From Rhizobium sp. Root1220 (GTDB taxonomy: Bacteria; Pseudomonadota; Alphaproteobacteria; Rhizobiales; Rhizobiaceae), in contig NZ_LMDG01000037.1 in the NCBI RefSeq assembly GCF_001426265.1, positions 62,001-126,000 of the forward strand: 64,000 nucleotides of DNA, in the 5' to 3' direction. Below are positions 52,212 through 62,246 of this stretch, piece by piece (within the stretch, counting starts at the first letter, position 1; each line of letters opens with the position of its first letter). A program made the position numbers and the translations under genes. The notes below the pieces were generated by a model. It was not told the origin of the DNA, did not search any database, and was given only the letters and a program-made list of their open reading frames with translations.

Positions 52212-53608
52212 ACCGTTTCTGGTTTCTCTTCAAGTCTACTGCAGTCCGCCTTTCGGCACTTTACATTTTGCTCTTTGCCATCTGCGCGGCAACGCTTGTC
52301 TTCTATGTGACGGCAATGTCCGAACGACTGTTGACCAGCCAGATACGCGAGGCTGTACAACAGGAGGTGGATCAGGTTCAGCGCGCCTATGACACAGGAG
52401 GCATGAATCTCCTGTTGCGCACCATGGAGCGCCGTGCACGCCAGCCGGGTGCCAATCTCTATATTGTCGCGGGGCCGTCAGGCGATATCCTGGCCGGTAA
52501 TGTCGCCTCCGTGCAGCCGGGTGTTCTGGACGAGGAGGGGTGGACATCCGAGCCGTTCACGTACCAGCGCTATGCCGAAAGCGGCGCCAGCCGACGGCAT
52601 ATGGCCGTCGCCAATGTTTTCGTTCTGGACAACGGCCTTCGCTTATTGATCGGTCGCGACCTGGGCGAGCCCGAGGCATTTCGTGTGCTCGTCCGGCAAG
52701 CGCTGATGATCGCGCTCGCGATCATGGGGCTGGGCGCCATCGTCATCTGGTTCGGCATCGGTCGAAATGCGCTGAAACGGATCGACCGGATGTCGGATGC
52801 GAGCAAGAAGATCATGGCCGGCGATCTTTCCCAGCGCCTTCCGGTGGGCGGATCCGGGGATGAGTTCGATCGCCTCTCCGTCTCGCTCAACACCATGCTC
52901 GGCCGCATAGAAAAGCTGAATGAAGGCCTTAGACAGGTTTCGGACAATATCGCGCATGATCTGAAGACGCCGCTGACCCGGCTGCGCAACAAGGCCGCTG
53001 ACGCGCTGGACACCGCTGATCCTGAAGTGCGCAAAGGAGCGCTGGAGGGGATCATCTCCGAATCCGACCAGCTGATCCGCACCTTCAACGCGCTGCTTAT
53101 GATTTCTCGCGTGGAAGCTGGCTCCGTCGCCGCTGAAATGTCGGCGATCGACTTGTCCGCGATCGTCGCCGACAGCGCGGAACTCTACGAGCCCGTGGCG
53201 GAGGAGGCGGGACTTCCTCTGACCTCGTCAATCGAGCCCGGCATCTTCGTGCAAGGCAATCGCGAACTGATCGGGCAGGCGATTTTCAATCTCATCGACA
53301 ATGCGATCAAGTATTCGTCGGACATGGACGGGGGCGAGATTTCGCTGAAGCTCCTGCGCCGCGCCGACGGCATCTGCCTTTCGGTTGCCGATCGCGGTCC
53401 CGGCGTCCCGATCGAGCGGCGTGAGGACGTGCTGAAGCGGTTCGTGCGGCTTGACGAAAGTCGCTCAAAGCCGGGAACCGGTCTTGGTCTTTCGCTGGTC
53501 GAAGCCGTCATGGAACTGCACGGGGGCAGACTGAGCCTCTCTGACAGCGAACAGGGCAGTGCGAAAAACCGTGGTCTGACGGTGAGCATGATCTTTCCAG
53601 CGAAATAG
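52208..53608 (+). CDS. Sensor histidine kinase paired with the degP-linked regulator
   Basis: 466-residue membrane kinase. Helices about 11-34 and 162-184 enclose a sensor region of about 125 residues. HAMP about 185-240, HisKA with His250 in DNIAHDLKTPLTRL, and HATPase with NLIDNAIKYS, ADRGPGVP and GTGLGLS follow. It is coupled to the upstream response regulator. Location after degP suggests an envelope-related signal, but this is inference. Confidence 0.88.
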   Translation: MNRFWFLFKSTAVRLSALYILLFAICAATLVFYVTAMSERLLTSQIREAVQQEVDQVQRAYDTGGMNLLLRTMERRARQPGANLYIVAGPSGDILAGNVASVQPGVLDEEGWTSEPFTYQRYAESGASRRHMAVANVFVLDNGLRLLIGRDLGEPEAFRVLVRQALMIALAIMGLGAIVIWFGIGRNALKRIDRMSDASKKIMAGDLSQRLPVGGSGDEFDRLSVSLNTMLGRIEKLNEGLRQVSDNIAHDLKTPLTRLRNKAADALDTADPEVRKGALEGIISESDQLIRTFNALLMISRVEAGSVAAEMSAIDLSAIVADSAELYEPVAEEAGLPLTSSIEPGIFVQGNRELIGQAIFNLIDNAIKYSSDMDGGEISLKLLRRADGICLSVADRGPGVPIERREDVLKRFVRLDESRSKPGTGLGLSLVEAVMELHGGRLSLSDSEQGSAKNRGLTVSMIFPAK

Positions 53609-53755
53609 CGGCTCGCTCGCGCAGACAGCGCTCGCACGTGTTTGATCGAATTGGATATTGGCCAATGCGAGCACAAACCCTACCTTAGACGGCAGTTGCC
53701 GGAAGTTGCTGATTCTCTCCCCGGCTTTTTCGTTGTTGCTTGCCAGGGAGGCTGC

Positions 53756-56719
53756 ATGCGGACGAACGTCGACGCCGGGCATAGCCTTGGCTCTGTGGCC
53801 GAGGGAATGCTCAAGCCGCTGAGCAAGGCAGAGTTGAAGTTGACGCAGGCCGATCTTCAGAAGGCCGGCAAGGCGGAACCGGCCGTTGCCGAGATGCTGA
53901 AAACGGAGGGAGCGCTTCGGGATTTCATCACCGCCGCCCTTACGTTGTCGCCGTACCTGCGGGACATTGCGAACATTGACACTGCCGTTCTTGCGGCCGC
54001 GATTTCGGAGCCGCTCGAACCTCAGATCGAAGCGCTGATCGCAGAGGCACACGATTGCTGGCGGCCGACAGCCGATGGCAGGACGCCGAGCGAGAACGAG
54101 GTGATGAGCCAACTGCGTACCATCAAGCGGAAGGTCGCATTTCTCGTGGCGCTCGCAGACCTCGGTCGCATCTTCGACGGCCGCATGACCACGGCTTGGC
54201 TGAGCCGGCTCGCCGAAGCCTCTGTTGGCGCTGCGATCAACCACCTTTTGTCTGCTGCTCATGAGGGCGGAAAGGTAAGGTTGAAGGACATCGCGGAGCC
54301 GAGCGCCGGCTCCGGTCTGATAGTCCTAGGCATGGGCAAACTCGGTGCGTCCGAGCTCAATTACTCTTCCGACATCGATCTTGTGGTGTTCTTCGACCAG
54401 GAGGCGGGGATCGTGCCTGACCCGGACGATGCGATAGAGATTTTCCCGAGGATGATGCGTCGCCTTGTTCGAATCATGCAGGAGCGAACGGCCGACGGGT
54501 ATGTATTCCGCACCGATCTGCGGCTGCGGCCGGATCCCGGATCCACCCCGCTTGCCATTCCCGTCGACGCGGCAATGATCTACTACGAGGGAAGGGGGCA
54601 GAACTGGGAGCGGGCAGCATTCATCAAGGCGCGGGCTGTCGCTGGTGACCTGGAAGCGGGTGAGTCTTTTTTGCGCGGGCTGGCGCCCTTCGTGTTTCGG
54701 AAGTACCTCGACTATGCGGCGATTGCCGATATTCACTCCATCAAGCGGCAGATTCACGCCCACAAGGGATACGGTGCAATTGCCGTCAAGGGCCACAACG
54801 TCAAGCTCGGGCGTGGCGGCATCCGTGAGATTGAATTCTTCGTCCAAACGCAGCAGCTGATAGCCGGCGGGCGCATGCCCTCCTTGCGGTGCCGCGGAAC
54901 GGAGGAAACGCTGGCCGAACTGACTAGGGCCAACTGGATCGATGAAGACACGCGCGAAGAACTCACGGAAGCCTACTGGTTTCTTCGCGACGTCGAGCAC
55001 CGCATTCAAATGGTTCGCGACGAACAGACCCATCTTCTACCCGAGACAGAGGCGGATCTGAAGCGAATCGCCTTCATGATGGGTTTCAGTGATACGCCGA
55101 CTTTCGCAGAAAGACTGGTTGAGGTTTTCAGATCGGTCGAGCGGCGCTACGCGCGTTTGTTCGAGCAGGAGACCAAGCTTTCGACCGGAACCGGCAATCT
55201 CGTTTTTACAGGGCAAGGAGACGATCCCGATACGCTCAACACGCTCCGAAATTTGGGTTTTGAACGACCCTCGGATATTTCGCGTGTCATTCGGACCTGG
55301 CACTACGGGCGCTACAGGGCGACGCAGTCGGTCGAGGCCCGGGAGCGCCTGACGGAGTTGACACCGGAGCTGTTGCGGGTGTTCGGCGAGAGCAAGCGCG
55401 CCGACGAGGCCATCCTGCGCTTCGACAGTTTTCTTTCCGGCCTGCCGGCTGGCATCCAGCTTTTCTCCCTCCTGGGCAGCAATCCGGCGCTGCTCTCGCT
55501 TATCGTCAACATCATGTCGTCTGCGCCCAAGCTCGCGGAGGTGATTGCCGCAAGGCCGCATGTGTTCGACGGGATGCTCGATCCGGGTCTTATGGCCCAG
55601 CTGCCAACACGCGAGTACCTTGCCGAACGACTGACGGGTTCGCTTACGCAGGCGAGATACTATGAAGAACTGCTCGATCGCCTTCGGATTTTTGCCGCGG
55701 AGCAACGCTTCCTGATCGGCATTCGACTGCTGACCGGCACGATCAACGGCGCAATGGCAGCACGCGCCTTTACCCACCTTGCCGACCTCATCGTCGAGGC
55801 GGCGCTCAATGCGGTTATCCAGGAGATACGCGCCGCGCATGGCGATCTCCCTGGCGGCCGAATAGCCGTCGCAGGCATGGGCAAGTTAGGTAGCTTCGAG
55901 CTGACAGCAGGGTCCGATATCGATCTCATCATTCTCTATGACTACGACGATGCTGTTTCGGAATCAGATGGAGCGAAGCCGCTCGATGCGACGCGCTACT
56001 TTACCCGCATCACGCAGCGGCTGATTGCAGCTCTCTCCGCGCCGACAGCAGAAGGAGTGCTGTACGAGGTGGACATGCGCCTGCGCCCGTCGGGCAACAA
56101 GGGCCCCGTAGCCACCCGCATCAGCTCGTTCGAGAAGTATCAACGCGAGGATGCCTGGACCTGGGAACATATGGCGCTCAGCCGCGCCCGGTTGATATGC
56201 GGGGACCAAGACCTGATCGAAAAGACCGAGCGGGTTATCGGTCAGGCCCTGTCGGAAAAGCGCGAGGTCAGCAAGATCGCGCACGACGTGGCCGAAATGC
56301 GTGAGCTGATCGACAACGAGAAGCCGCCGGCGAGTCTCTGGGATTTGAAGCTGATCCCCGGCGGCCTCGTCGATATCGAATTCATCGCGCAATACTTGGC
56401 GCTGATCGCGCCGGCAAAGGGCATAGACGCCTCGGTCAACGCGTTGAATACCGGCGATGCGCTAAGGCTCCTGGGTGACAAGTTGATGGTCGCCGCCGAT
56501 CTCGATCTCTGCATCGAAGCGCTCTCTCAGTATACCGAGCTTTCGCAACTGATCCGCCTCTGCATCGACGGCGTGTTCGATCCGAAGGAGGCCCCGGCGG
56601 GCCTGATCGATCTCGTCTGCCGAGCCGGCGATTGCCCTGACATCAAGACCCTCGACAGCGAGATCAAGCGTCTCTCGAAGGCTGTACGCAAGGTATTCCA
56701 GGCGACGGTGAAGCCCTAG
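53756..56719 (+). CDS. glnE: Glutamine synthetase adenylyltransferase/adenylyl-removing enzyme
   Basis: 987-residue bifunctional enzyme that adds and removes AMP on glutamine synthetase under control of PII. Two nucleotidyltransferase domains are visible: one with GMGKLGASELNYSSDIDLVVF (N-terminal, about 185-205), the other with GMGKLGSFELTAGSDIDLI (about 707-725). ATG 53756 has GGGAGG just upstream; a TTG at 53642 is unlikely. The stop overlaps that of the convergent PleC-like gene by three bases. Confidence 0.94.
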   Translation: MRTNVDAGHSLGSVAEGMLKPLSKAELKLTQADLQKAGKAEPAVAEMLKTEGALRDFITAALTLSPYLRDIANIDTAVLAAAISEPLEPQIEALIAEAHDCWRPTADGRTPSENEVMSQLRTIKRKVAFLVALADLGRIFDGRMTTAWLSRLAEASVGAAINHLLSAAHEGGKVRLKDIAEPSAGSGLIVLGMGKLGASELNYSSDIDLVVFFDQEAGIVPDPDDAIEIFPRMMRRLVRIMQERTADGYVFRTDLRLRPDPGSTPLAIPVDAAMIYYEGRGQNWERAAFIKARAVAGDLEAGESFLRGLAPFVFRKYLDYAAIADIHSIKRQIHAHKGYGAIAVKGHNVKLGRGGIREIEFFVQTQQLIAGGRMPSLRCRGTEETLAELTRANWIDEDTREELTEAYWFLRDVEHRIQMVRDEQTHLLPETEADLKRIAFMMGFSDTPTFAERLVEVFRSVERRYARLFEQETKLSTGTGNLVFTGQGDDPDTLNTLRNLGFERPSDISRVIRTWHYGRYRATQSVEARERLTELTPELLRVFGESKRADEAILRFDSFLSGLPAGIQLFSLLGSNPALLSLIVNIMSSAPKLAEVIAARPHVFDGMLDPGLMAQLPTREYLAERLTGSLTQARYYEELLDRLRIFAAEQRFLIGIRLLTGTINGAMAARAFTHLADLIVEAALNAVIQEIRAAHGDLPGGRIAVAGMGKLGSFELTAGSDIDLIILYDYDDAVSESDGAKPLDATRYFTRITQRLIAALSAPTAEGVLYEVDMRLRPSGNKGPVATRISSFEKYQREDAWTWEHMALSRARLICGDQDLIEKTERVIGQALSEKREVSKIAHDVAEMRELIDNEKPPASLWDLKLIPGGLVDIEFIAQYLALIAPAKGIDASVNALNTGDALRLLGDKLMVAADLDLCIEALSQYTELSQLIRLCIDGVFDPKEAPAGLIDLVCRAGDCPDIKTLDSEIKRLSKAVRKVFQATVKP

Positions 56720-59034
56720 AGGGACGCGCTCGGGATGCGTAGCGATATGATGGTGCCAACTGCCTCGCGCGATCGGATTTTCATGTTTCCACCGTGAAGG
56801 GTGGTCAACGAACGCGAGATCGCAAGACCAAGGCCGGAGCCTCCCTTGCTTTTTGCATACTGACTTTGCACCTGCTCGAACGGCTGGCCGATCTTGCGGA
56901 GCGCCGCACGAGAAATGCCGATGCCGGTGTCTGCAATAGTCAGTATAACCGCACCTTCGGTATGGCGAGTGCGCACGGCGATACGACCGCCCTCATCGGT
57001 GAATTTCACGGCATTGGACAAGAGGTTCAGCAGGATCTGCTTCATGGCGCGGCGATCCGCTGAGAGCTTCATGCCCTCGCAGATGCGCTGTTCGATGACA
57101 ATGTTCTTTTGCGCGGCGGGAATGGCTGTGAAACGCAAGCTTTCTTCGATCAGCGGCGCAAGATCGACCGTCTCGCATTCGAGCCTCATGTGGCCTGCTT
57201 CGATCTTTGACATATCGAGAATGTCGTTGATGACGTTCAGCAGGTGCTTGCCGCTGTCGTGGATGTCGCGTGAATATTCGTCGTATTTGGCCGATCCCAG
57301 AGGACCGAACATCTGGTCCTGCAGGATTTCCGAGAAGCCGAGGATAGCGTTGAGTGGCGTCCGCAATTCATGCGACATGTTGGCGAGAAATTCCGACTTC
57401 GCCTTGTTGGCCGCCTCGGCCCGTTCCTTTTCCGCTAGGTAATTGGAATTCGCGATCGAAAGTGCTGACTTCTGGCTTTCCAGCGTCTGCCGAGAAGCCG
57501 AGAGATCGCCGATCGTCGCCATCAGACGGCGTTCGGAATCACGCAGCCGCTCCTGGTTCCGCTTGAGCAGAGTGATGTCGGTCCCCACCGAAACCATGCC
57601 ACCATCGCGGGTGCGGCGTTCGTTGATCTGCAGCCAGCGTTCATCGGCGAGTTGAACTTCAGTCGTGCGTGAGTAGCCGGAGCCGTCGGCATCCGCGATA
57701 CGACGTTCGATGACGGGGCGGGCAGCTGCGGCAGTGACCATGGCGCGCTCGGTGCCTGGAACGAGAACGCTGTCGGGAAGGCGGTAGGCTTGCTGAAAAT
57801 GGGCGTTGCACATGACAAGCCGATCATTCTTGTCCCAGAGTACGAAGGCCTCCGACGTGCACTCGATGGCATCTGCCAGTCGCTGGTCGGCTTCGGCGTA
57901 GCGCTGGGCGAGGCGGTGCTGTTCGGTCACGTCCATTGCGATGCCGATCAGGTGAACACGCCCGGAGTTGGTGCGAATGACCTGCGCTCGGGCGCGCATC
58001 CAGACGTAGTGGCCGCTGGCATGGCGCATGCGAAAAATCTGGTCAACCTGACCGGCATCTCCCCGCGCAACCGACCGCGCGATCTCGTAGATGCCGCCGT
58101 CATCCGGATGCATCAGCCGCGCTGCATCGCCGAAGCACATGGTGCGGTCAGAAGCAGGAAGCCCGAGCATGTCGTACATGGAACGGGACCAGAAGAACTC
58201 GCGGCTGTCGAAGTCGAAATCCCACAGCCCGCAGCGTCCGCGCGAAAGCGCGGTTTCGACGCGCAGATTGGACTCGAGGAAGATATCGTCCGCGTCGCGA
58301 GCGCGCCGGACCTGCATATAATAGGCGTAGAGGATAACGAGCAAAATCGAGGAAATGCCGGCAAACAAAGTGACGTTCAGCGTCACCTCTTCCCGCCAAA
58401 GTTCGCCGATCCGCTCGAGCGAGGTTGCAGCAACGATGTAGCCGCCAGAACCGCCTATGAGTGTGATCTCGGCATAGTGCGGACGACCGCTGATGGTCGT
58501 TTCGATGACGCCGGCACGATCACCGAAGCGACGGATTGTGGAAATTTCCGAAAAGAATTCACCGACGCCCGCGCCAATGTAGGACGATCCTGCGGCGGTA
58601 GCCGCAAAAACCTTGCCGCTTGGCTGAACGAGCAGAACGAATGCATCATCGTCCAGGCGATCCTGCGGCAGAAAACGTGCGAGCCGTGCTTGCGCCTGAA
58701 TGTCGTCGCCGGTCTCGAATACCTGGTCGGCGTCAGCAAAGGCTGCAGCGGCGGTTGCAGCGGCAAGAGCGGTCGAATGCCTGGCGGCAGCCTCTGTCCG
58801 TCCGTATTCGGCTACCATCCCAAAAATACGCGATGTCGCCACAACCATAAGGAAAGCGATGATCAATATCGGGATGATCCGCTTGAGGATGCCTTCAACA
58901 TGGGAAAGTCGGCGGGCGGGCGATGGAACAACGCCACCTGCCTTGTCTGAGAAGGTATCACGCCAGGCCCGGAGGCCGTCGAAGTCGACACGCAGCCGTC
59001 CGCCGGCCACGGTTGCCCGCCGCACGTTCATCAT
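56716..59034 (-). CDS. pleC: PleC-type multi-PAS sensor histidine kinase
   Basis: 772-residue membrane kinase. Helices about 48-70 and 218-240 flank a periplasmic sensor region. Two PAS domains (about 258-373 and 383-493), HisKA with His555 in MSHELRTPLNAILGFSEIL, and HATPase with NLLSNAVKFT, DTGIGIS and GSGLGLA follow. The arrangement and the position beside glnE match PleC of rhizobia, the DivK phosphatase/kinase of the cell-cycle polarity system; this name rests partly on recalled gene order. ATG 59034 follows AAAGAG; GTG 59100 would add 22 residues. Confidence 0.8.
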   Translation of the reverse strand: MMNVRRATVAGGRLRVDFDGLRAWRDTFSDKAGGVVPSPARRLSHVEGILKRIIPILIIAFLMVVATSRIFGMVAEYGRTEAAARHSTALAAATAAAAFADADQVFETGDDIQAQARLARFLPQDRLDDDAFVLLVQPSGKVFAATAAGSSYIGAGVGEFFSEISTIRRFGDRAGVIETTISGRPHYAEITLIGGSGGYIVAATSLERIGELWREEVTLNVTLFAGISSILLVILYAYYMQVRRARDADDIFLESNLRVETALSRGRCGLWDFDFDSREFFWSRSMYDMLGLPASDRTMCFGDAARLMHPDDGGIYEIARSVARGDAGQVDQIFRMRHASGHYVWMRARAQVIRTNSGRVHLIGIAMDVTEQHRLAQRYAEADQRLADAIECTSEAFVLWDKNDRLVMCNAHFQQAYRLPDSVLVPGTERAMVTAAAARPVIERRIADADGSGYSRTTEVQLADERWLQINERRTRDGGMVSVGTDITLLKRNQERLRDSERRLMATIGDLSASRQTLESQKSALSIANSNYLAEKERAEAANKAKSEFLANMSHELRTPLNAILGFSEILQDQMFGPLGSAKYDEYSRDIHDSGKHLLNVINDILDMSKIEAGHMRLECETVDLAPLIEESLRFTAIPAAQKNIVIEQRICEGMKLSADRRAMKQILLNLLSNAVKFTDEGGRIAVRTRHTEGAVILTIADTGIGISRAALRKIGQPFEQVQSQYAKSKGGSGLGLAISRSLTTLHGGNMKIRSREAVGTIISLRIPSASL

Positions 59035-59174
59035 CTCTTTAGCCTTGACCCCTCGTGTGATTCGCTGCGCCGCTCGCCCGAACCTAACCCAATGAATCAC
59101 CGGTGATTCGCCTTGTCCAGAGGAAAAGGTAAAAATCTGTTAACCGATTCTAGATGCTGATTTTTCTTTGGCGC

Positions 59175-59211
59175 GCGTCACGCTGCTGCAGTGGGTGCAG
59201 CGGCGTGACGC
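59175..59211 (-). terminator. Long hairpin after pepN
   Basis: GCGTCACGC and GCGTGACGC, with GCTGCA/TGCAGC inside, form a 16-bp stem (one T-G pair) just downstream of the pepN stop. There is no T run on the minus strand after it, so it may stabilise the mRNA 3' end rather than be a classical terminator. Confidence 0.45.
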
Positions 59212-59217
59212 GGCAAA

Positions 59218-61866
59218 TCATCCCTTGAGCGTACGCTCAACGATGTCGCGCACGTCGGTTGAGAGACCCTGTGTCCGCTCGATCCCCAACAGGGCTGAGC
59301 GTGCATGGTCGGCTCGTATCGGCTCCAGCGAGCGCCAGGAACGCATGGACGTGAGAATGCGCGCGGCAAGCTGAGGGTTGCGGCGATCGATATCCAGAAT
59401 CTCGCGGGCGAGGAAGCGATAGCCTTCTCCGTCGGCACGACCGAATCCCGTGGGATTGGTGAAGACGAATGTGCCCACGAGGGCGCGAACTCGATTTGGG
59501 TTTGTCCGCTTGAAAAGCGGATGCGCCATCAGATTCTGTACGCGGTCGAGCGTGCCGGTTCCCGGTATAGCCGCCTGAACAGAAAACCACTTGTCAACAA
59601 CTAGGGGATTTTCGGCGAAACGCTCGCGGAAGGTCGACAGCGCCTCGCTTGCGTCTTCGCTGTCCGGAAAGCGGTGAGCGAGGATCGTCAGCGCATGCAG
59701 CAGGTCGGTCATGTTGTTGGCCGCATTGAATGCGTTCTTGGCGCGCGTCGGAGAGTTCTCGGCATAGGAAAGATAGGTGAGGGCTGCATTGCGCAGAGCG
59801 CGACGCCCGGCGCTCGCTGCATCCGCGGTGAAAGATGACGGCGTGGTCATGGATTCATAAAGCGAGCTGAAGACGTCCTTGCCGGCATCTGCGATCTGCG
59901 TGATCACGGCCTGGCGTCCTGCATGAATCGCATCCGGATCGTTGTTTCCTCCGAGTTCGCGGGCAATATCGGATTCACTTGGCAATGCCAGCGCCTGCGC
60001 TCGGAAGGCAGGTTCAAGGCTCTCGTCGGCGGCAGCCGCAAGAAGTGTGTCTACAAATGTCTGTTCGACGACCACCGGCCTATCCTCGCGTGCGTCACGC
60101 GCGGCAGTCAACAAGTTGGGAAGTGCCAGATCGGTAAAGGCTTGCCAGCGAGCGAAGTGATCACTCTCGTGGCGTGCCAACAAGGCCAAATCAGCTGGCA
60201 TCTGGTCGAAGTGGAGGTTGATCGGCGCGGAGAAGCTGCGATTGATCGAAACGACCGGGCGCGATGCGATACCGTGAAACACAGCTGTCTGGGCACGATC
60301 AGTCAGGTGCAGCACGCTGCCGCTATACTCGGCGCCGTCAACGGAGGTGGGGGCAAAGGCAGCGCCGTCCTCGGCGAAAAGCGCTAGGCTTAGCGGAATA
60401 TGCATTGGCAGCTTTTCGGTCTGGCCCGGTGTTGCAGGAATCATCTGTTCGAGCGAGAGGCTGAACGTCTTCGCGCCTGCATCGTATGTGCCGGAAGCGG
60501 TGACAAGCGGCGTGCCGGCTTGATGGTACCAGAGTGAAAACTTTGCAAGATCACGTCCGCTGATATCCTCGAAGCACTTGATGAAATCCTCGATCGTGAC
60601 AGCTTGCCCGTCATGCCGATCGAAGTAGAGGTCCATGCCCTTCTTGAAGGTTTCCTTGCCAAGCAGGGTCGCGATCATGCGGGTGACTTCGCTACCCTTT
60701 TCGTAGACCGTCGTCGTGTAGAAGTTATTGATTTCGCGATATTTCGTTGGGCGCACAGGATGGGCCAACGGGCCGCCGTCTTCCGGGAACTGTTCCGACT
60801 TCAGGTGCCGAACCTCGGCGATGCGCTTGACCGGGCGCGATCGCTGGTCGGCCGAAAACTCGTGGTCGCGATAAACCGTCAGGCCTTCCTTCAGGCAAAG
60901 CTGGAACCAGTCGCGGCATGTGATGCGGTTGCCGGTCCAATTGTGGAAATATTCGTGGGCAATGATCGCTTCAATATTGGCGTAGTCCGCGTCGGTAGCC
61001 GTTTCGGGATCGGCAAGGACGTATTTGTCGTTGAAGACGTTCAGCCCCTTGTTCTCCATCGCCCCCATGTTGAAATCGGAGACGGCAACGATCATGAAGA
61101 TATCGAGGTCGTATTCGCGGCCGAAGACTTCTTCGTCCCATTTCATCGAGCGCTTCAGCGCGTCCATCGCATAGGCAGCACGAGGCTCCTTGCCGTGCTC
61201 GACGTAGATCTTGAGCGCGACCTCGCGACCGTTCATAGTGGTGAAGCTATCCTCGATGACACCAAGGTCGCCCGCGACGAGGGCGAAGAGGTAGCTCGGT
61301 TTCGGATGCGGATCGAACCATGCGGCAAAATGCTTGCCCTCACCATAGCCTGCGCCGCCAAGAAAGTTTCCGTTCGACAAAAGCAGCGGATTGGCTGCCT
61401 TGTCGGCTATGATGTTGACGGTAAACGGCGCCAGCACATCCGGGCGATCTGGGAAATAGGTGATGCGACGGAAGCCCTCGGCCTCGCACTGCGTGCAGTA
61501 GATCCCGCCTGTGCGATAGAGGCCCATCAGTTGCGTGTTTGCTTCGGGATTGATGATCGTGGTGATCGTCAGTTCGAAGGGCTCCGACGGAGGCAGGTTG
61601 CGGATTGTCAGGCTTTCAGGTGTTGCCGTATATTGTTCCGGCGGCATTTCCACCTGATCGAAAAGCAGGCCGGATAGCGCAAGCTCATCCCCATCGAGTA
61701 ATAGCGGTGCCGTGCCATCGACGCCTTCGCGACGGTGGAATATCAGTCGCGATTCTACTTTGGTCTCCGTGGGATCAAGCTCGAACGTAAGGTCCACGCG
61801 TTCCAGAACGAAGTCGGTGGGTTGGTAGTCTGCCAGATTGATGACCTGGCCGATATCTGTACGCAT
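59218..61866 (-). CDS. pepN: Aminopeptidase N (M1 family)
   Basis: 882-residue zinc aminopeptidase. The substrate motif GAMEN lies at 268-272; the zinc motif is His304-Glu305-X2-His308, with the third ligand Glu327 in LKEGLTVYRDHEF. The length matches E. coli PepN. CAGGGAA lies upstream of the ATG. It cleaves N-terminal residues from peptides in the cytoplasm. It is transcribed toward the PleC-like gene, with a hairpin in between. Confidence 0.95.
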   Translation of the reverse strand: MRTDIGQVINLADYQPTDFVLERVDLTFELDPTETKVESRLIFHRREGVDGTAPLLLDGDELALSGLLFDQVEMPPEQYTATPESLTIRNLPPSEPFELTITTIINPEANTQLMGLYRTGGIYCTQCEAEGFRRITYFPDRPDVLAPFTVNIIADKAANPLLLSNGNFLGGAGYGEGKHFAAWFDPHPKPSYLFALVAGDLGVIEDSFTTMNGREVALKIYVEHGKEPRAAYAMDALKRSMKWDEEVFGREYDLDIFMIVAVSDFNMGAMENKGLNVFNDKYVLADPETATDADYANIEAIIAHEYFHNWTGNRITCRDWFQLCLKEGLTVYRDHEFSADQRSRPVKRIAEVRHLKSEQFPEDGGPLAHPVRPTKYREINNFYTTTVYEKGSEVTRMIATLLGKETFKKGMDLYFDRHDGQAVTIEDFIKCFEDISGRDLAKFSLWYHQAGTPLVTASGTYDAGAKTFSLSLEQMIPATPGQTEKLPMHIPLSLALFAEDGAAFAPTSVDGAEYSGSVLHLTDRAQTAVFHGIASRPVVSINRSFSAPINLHFDQMPADLALLARHESDHFARWQAFTDLALPNLLTAARDAREDRPVVVEQTFVDTLLAAAADESLEPAFRAQALALPSESDIARELGGNNDPDAIHAGRQAVITQIADAGKDVFSSLYESMTTPSSFTADAASAGRRALRNAALTYLSYAENSPTRAKNAFNAANNMTDLLHALTILAHRFPDSEDASEALSTFRERFAENPLVVDKWFSVQAAIPGTGTLDRVQNLMAHPLFKRTNPNRVRALVGTFVFTNPTGFGRADGEGYRFLAREILDIDRRNPQLAARILTSMRSWRSLEPIRADHARSALLGIERTQGLSTDVRDIVERTLKG

Positions 61867-62246
61867 GGTTTTCCCTGAAGAGCTTTAACGGATATTGTCT
61901 TGCGCGTAGAGTGGGCACTCCGCCACGATTGAAGGCATGATTACACTAAAGTCTGAACTAAACTTAAAGCGAATTGCGGGGAATATACGATTTGGCTACT
62001 GCAACTGGTAGCCATATCTGGGCGGGTTCGTTTCCACGTGCGAAACGGCACAATGGACAAACCTGGTGATCGAAATGCTTCTGCTCGGCGTTCGTCCCTC
62101 GCGAAAGTCCGAGAAAATTTCGAGTGACCAAAGGCTCCAACACATTTTTGGTATTTTAGGTCTGTTCTTCAGGTGCAACGACTGCCAAAGTTGTCTTGCG
62201 TCGAGTCTGACGCGTCTTCTCAAACAGCCTCGCACGAGTTTCGGAC
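61867..62246. other. Intergenic region between divergent pepN and EamA genes
   Basis: About 380 bases with no credible gene on either strand. It must contain promoters for both pepN and the transporter gene. I saw no clear -35/-10 pair or palindrome of note. Confidence 0.4.

Noticed and set aside
57790..58950. Plus-strand frame of 386 codons inside the PleC-like gene
   Set aside because: Opposite strand of a complete PAS kinase; no motif and no ribosome site.
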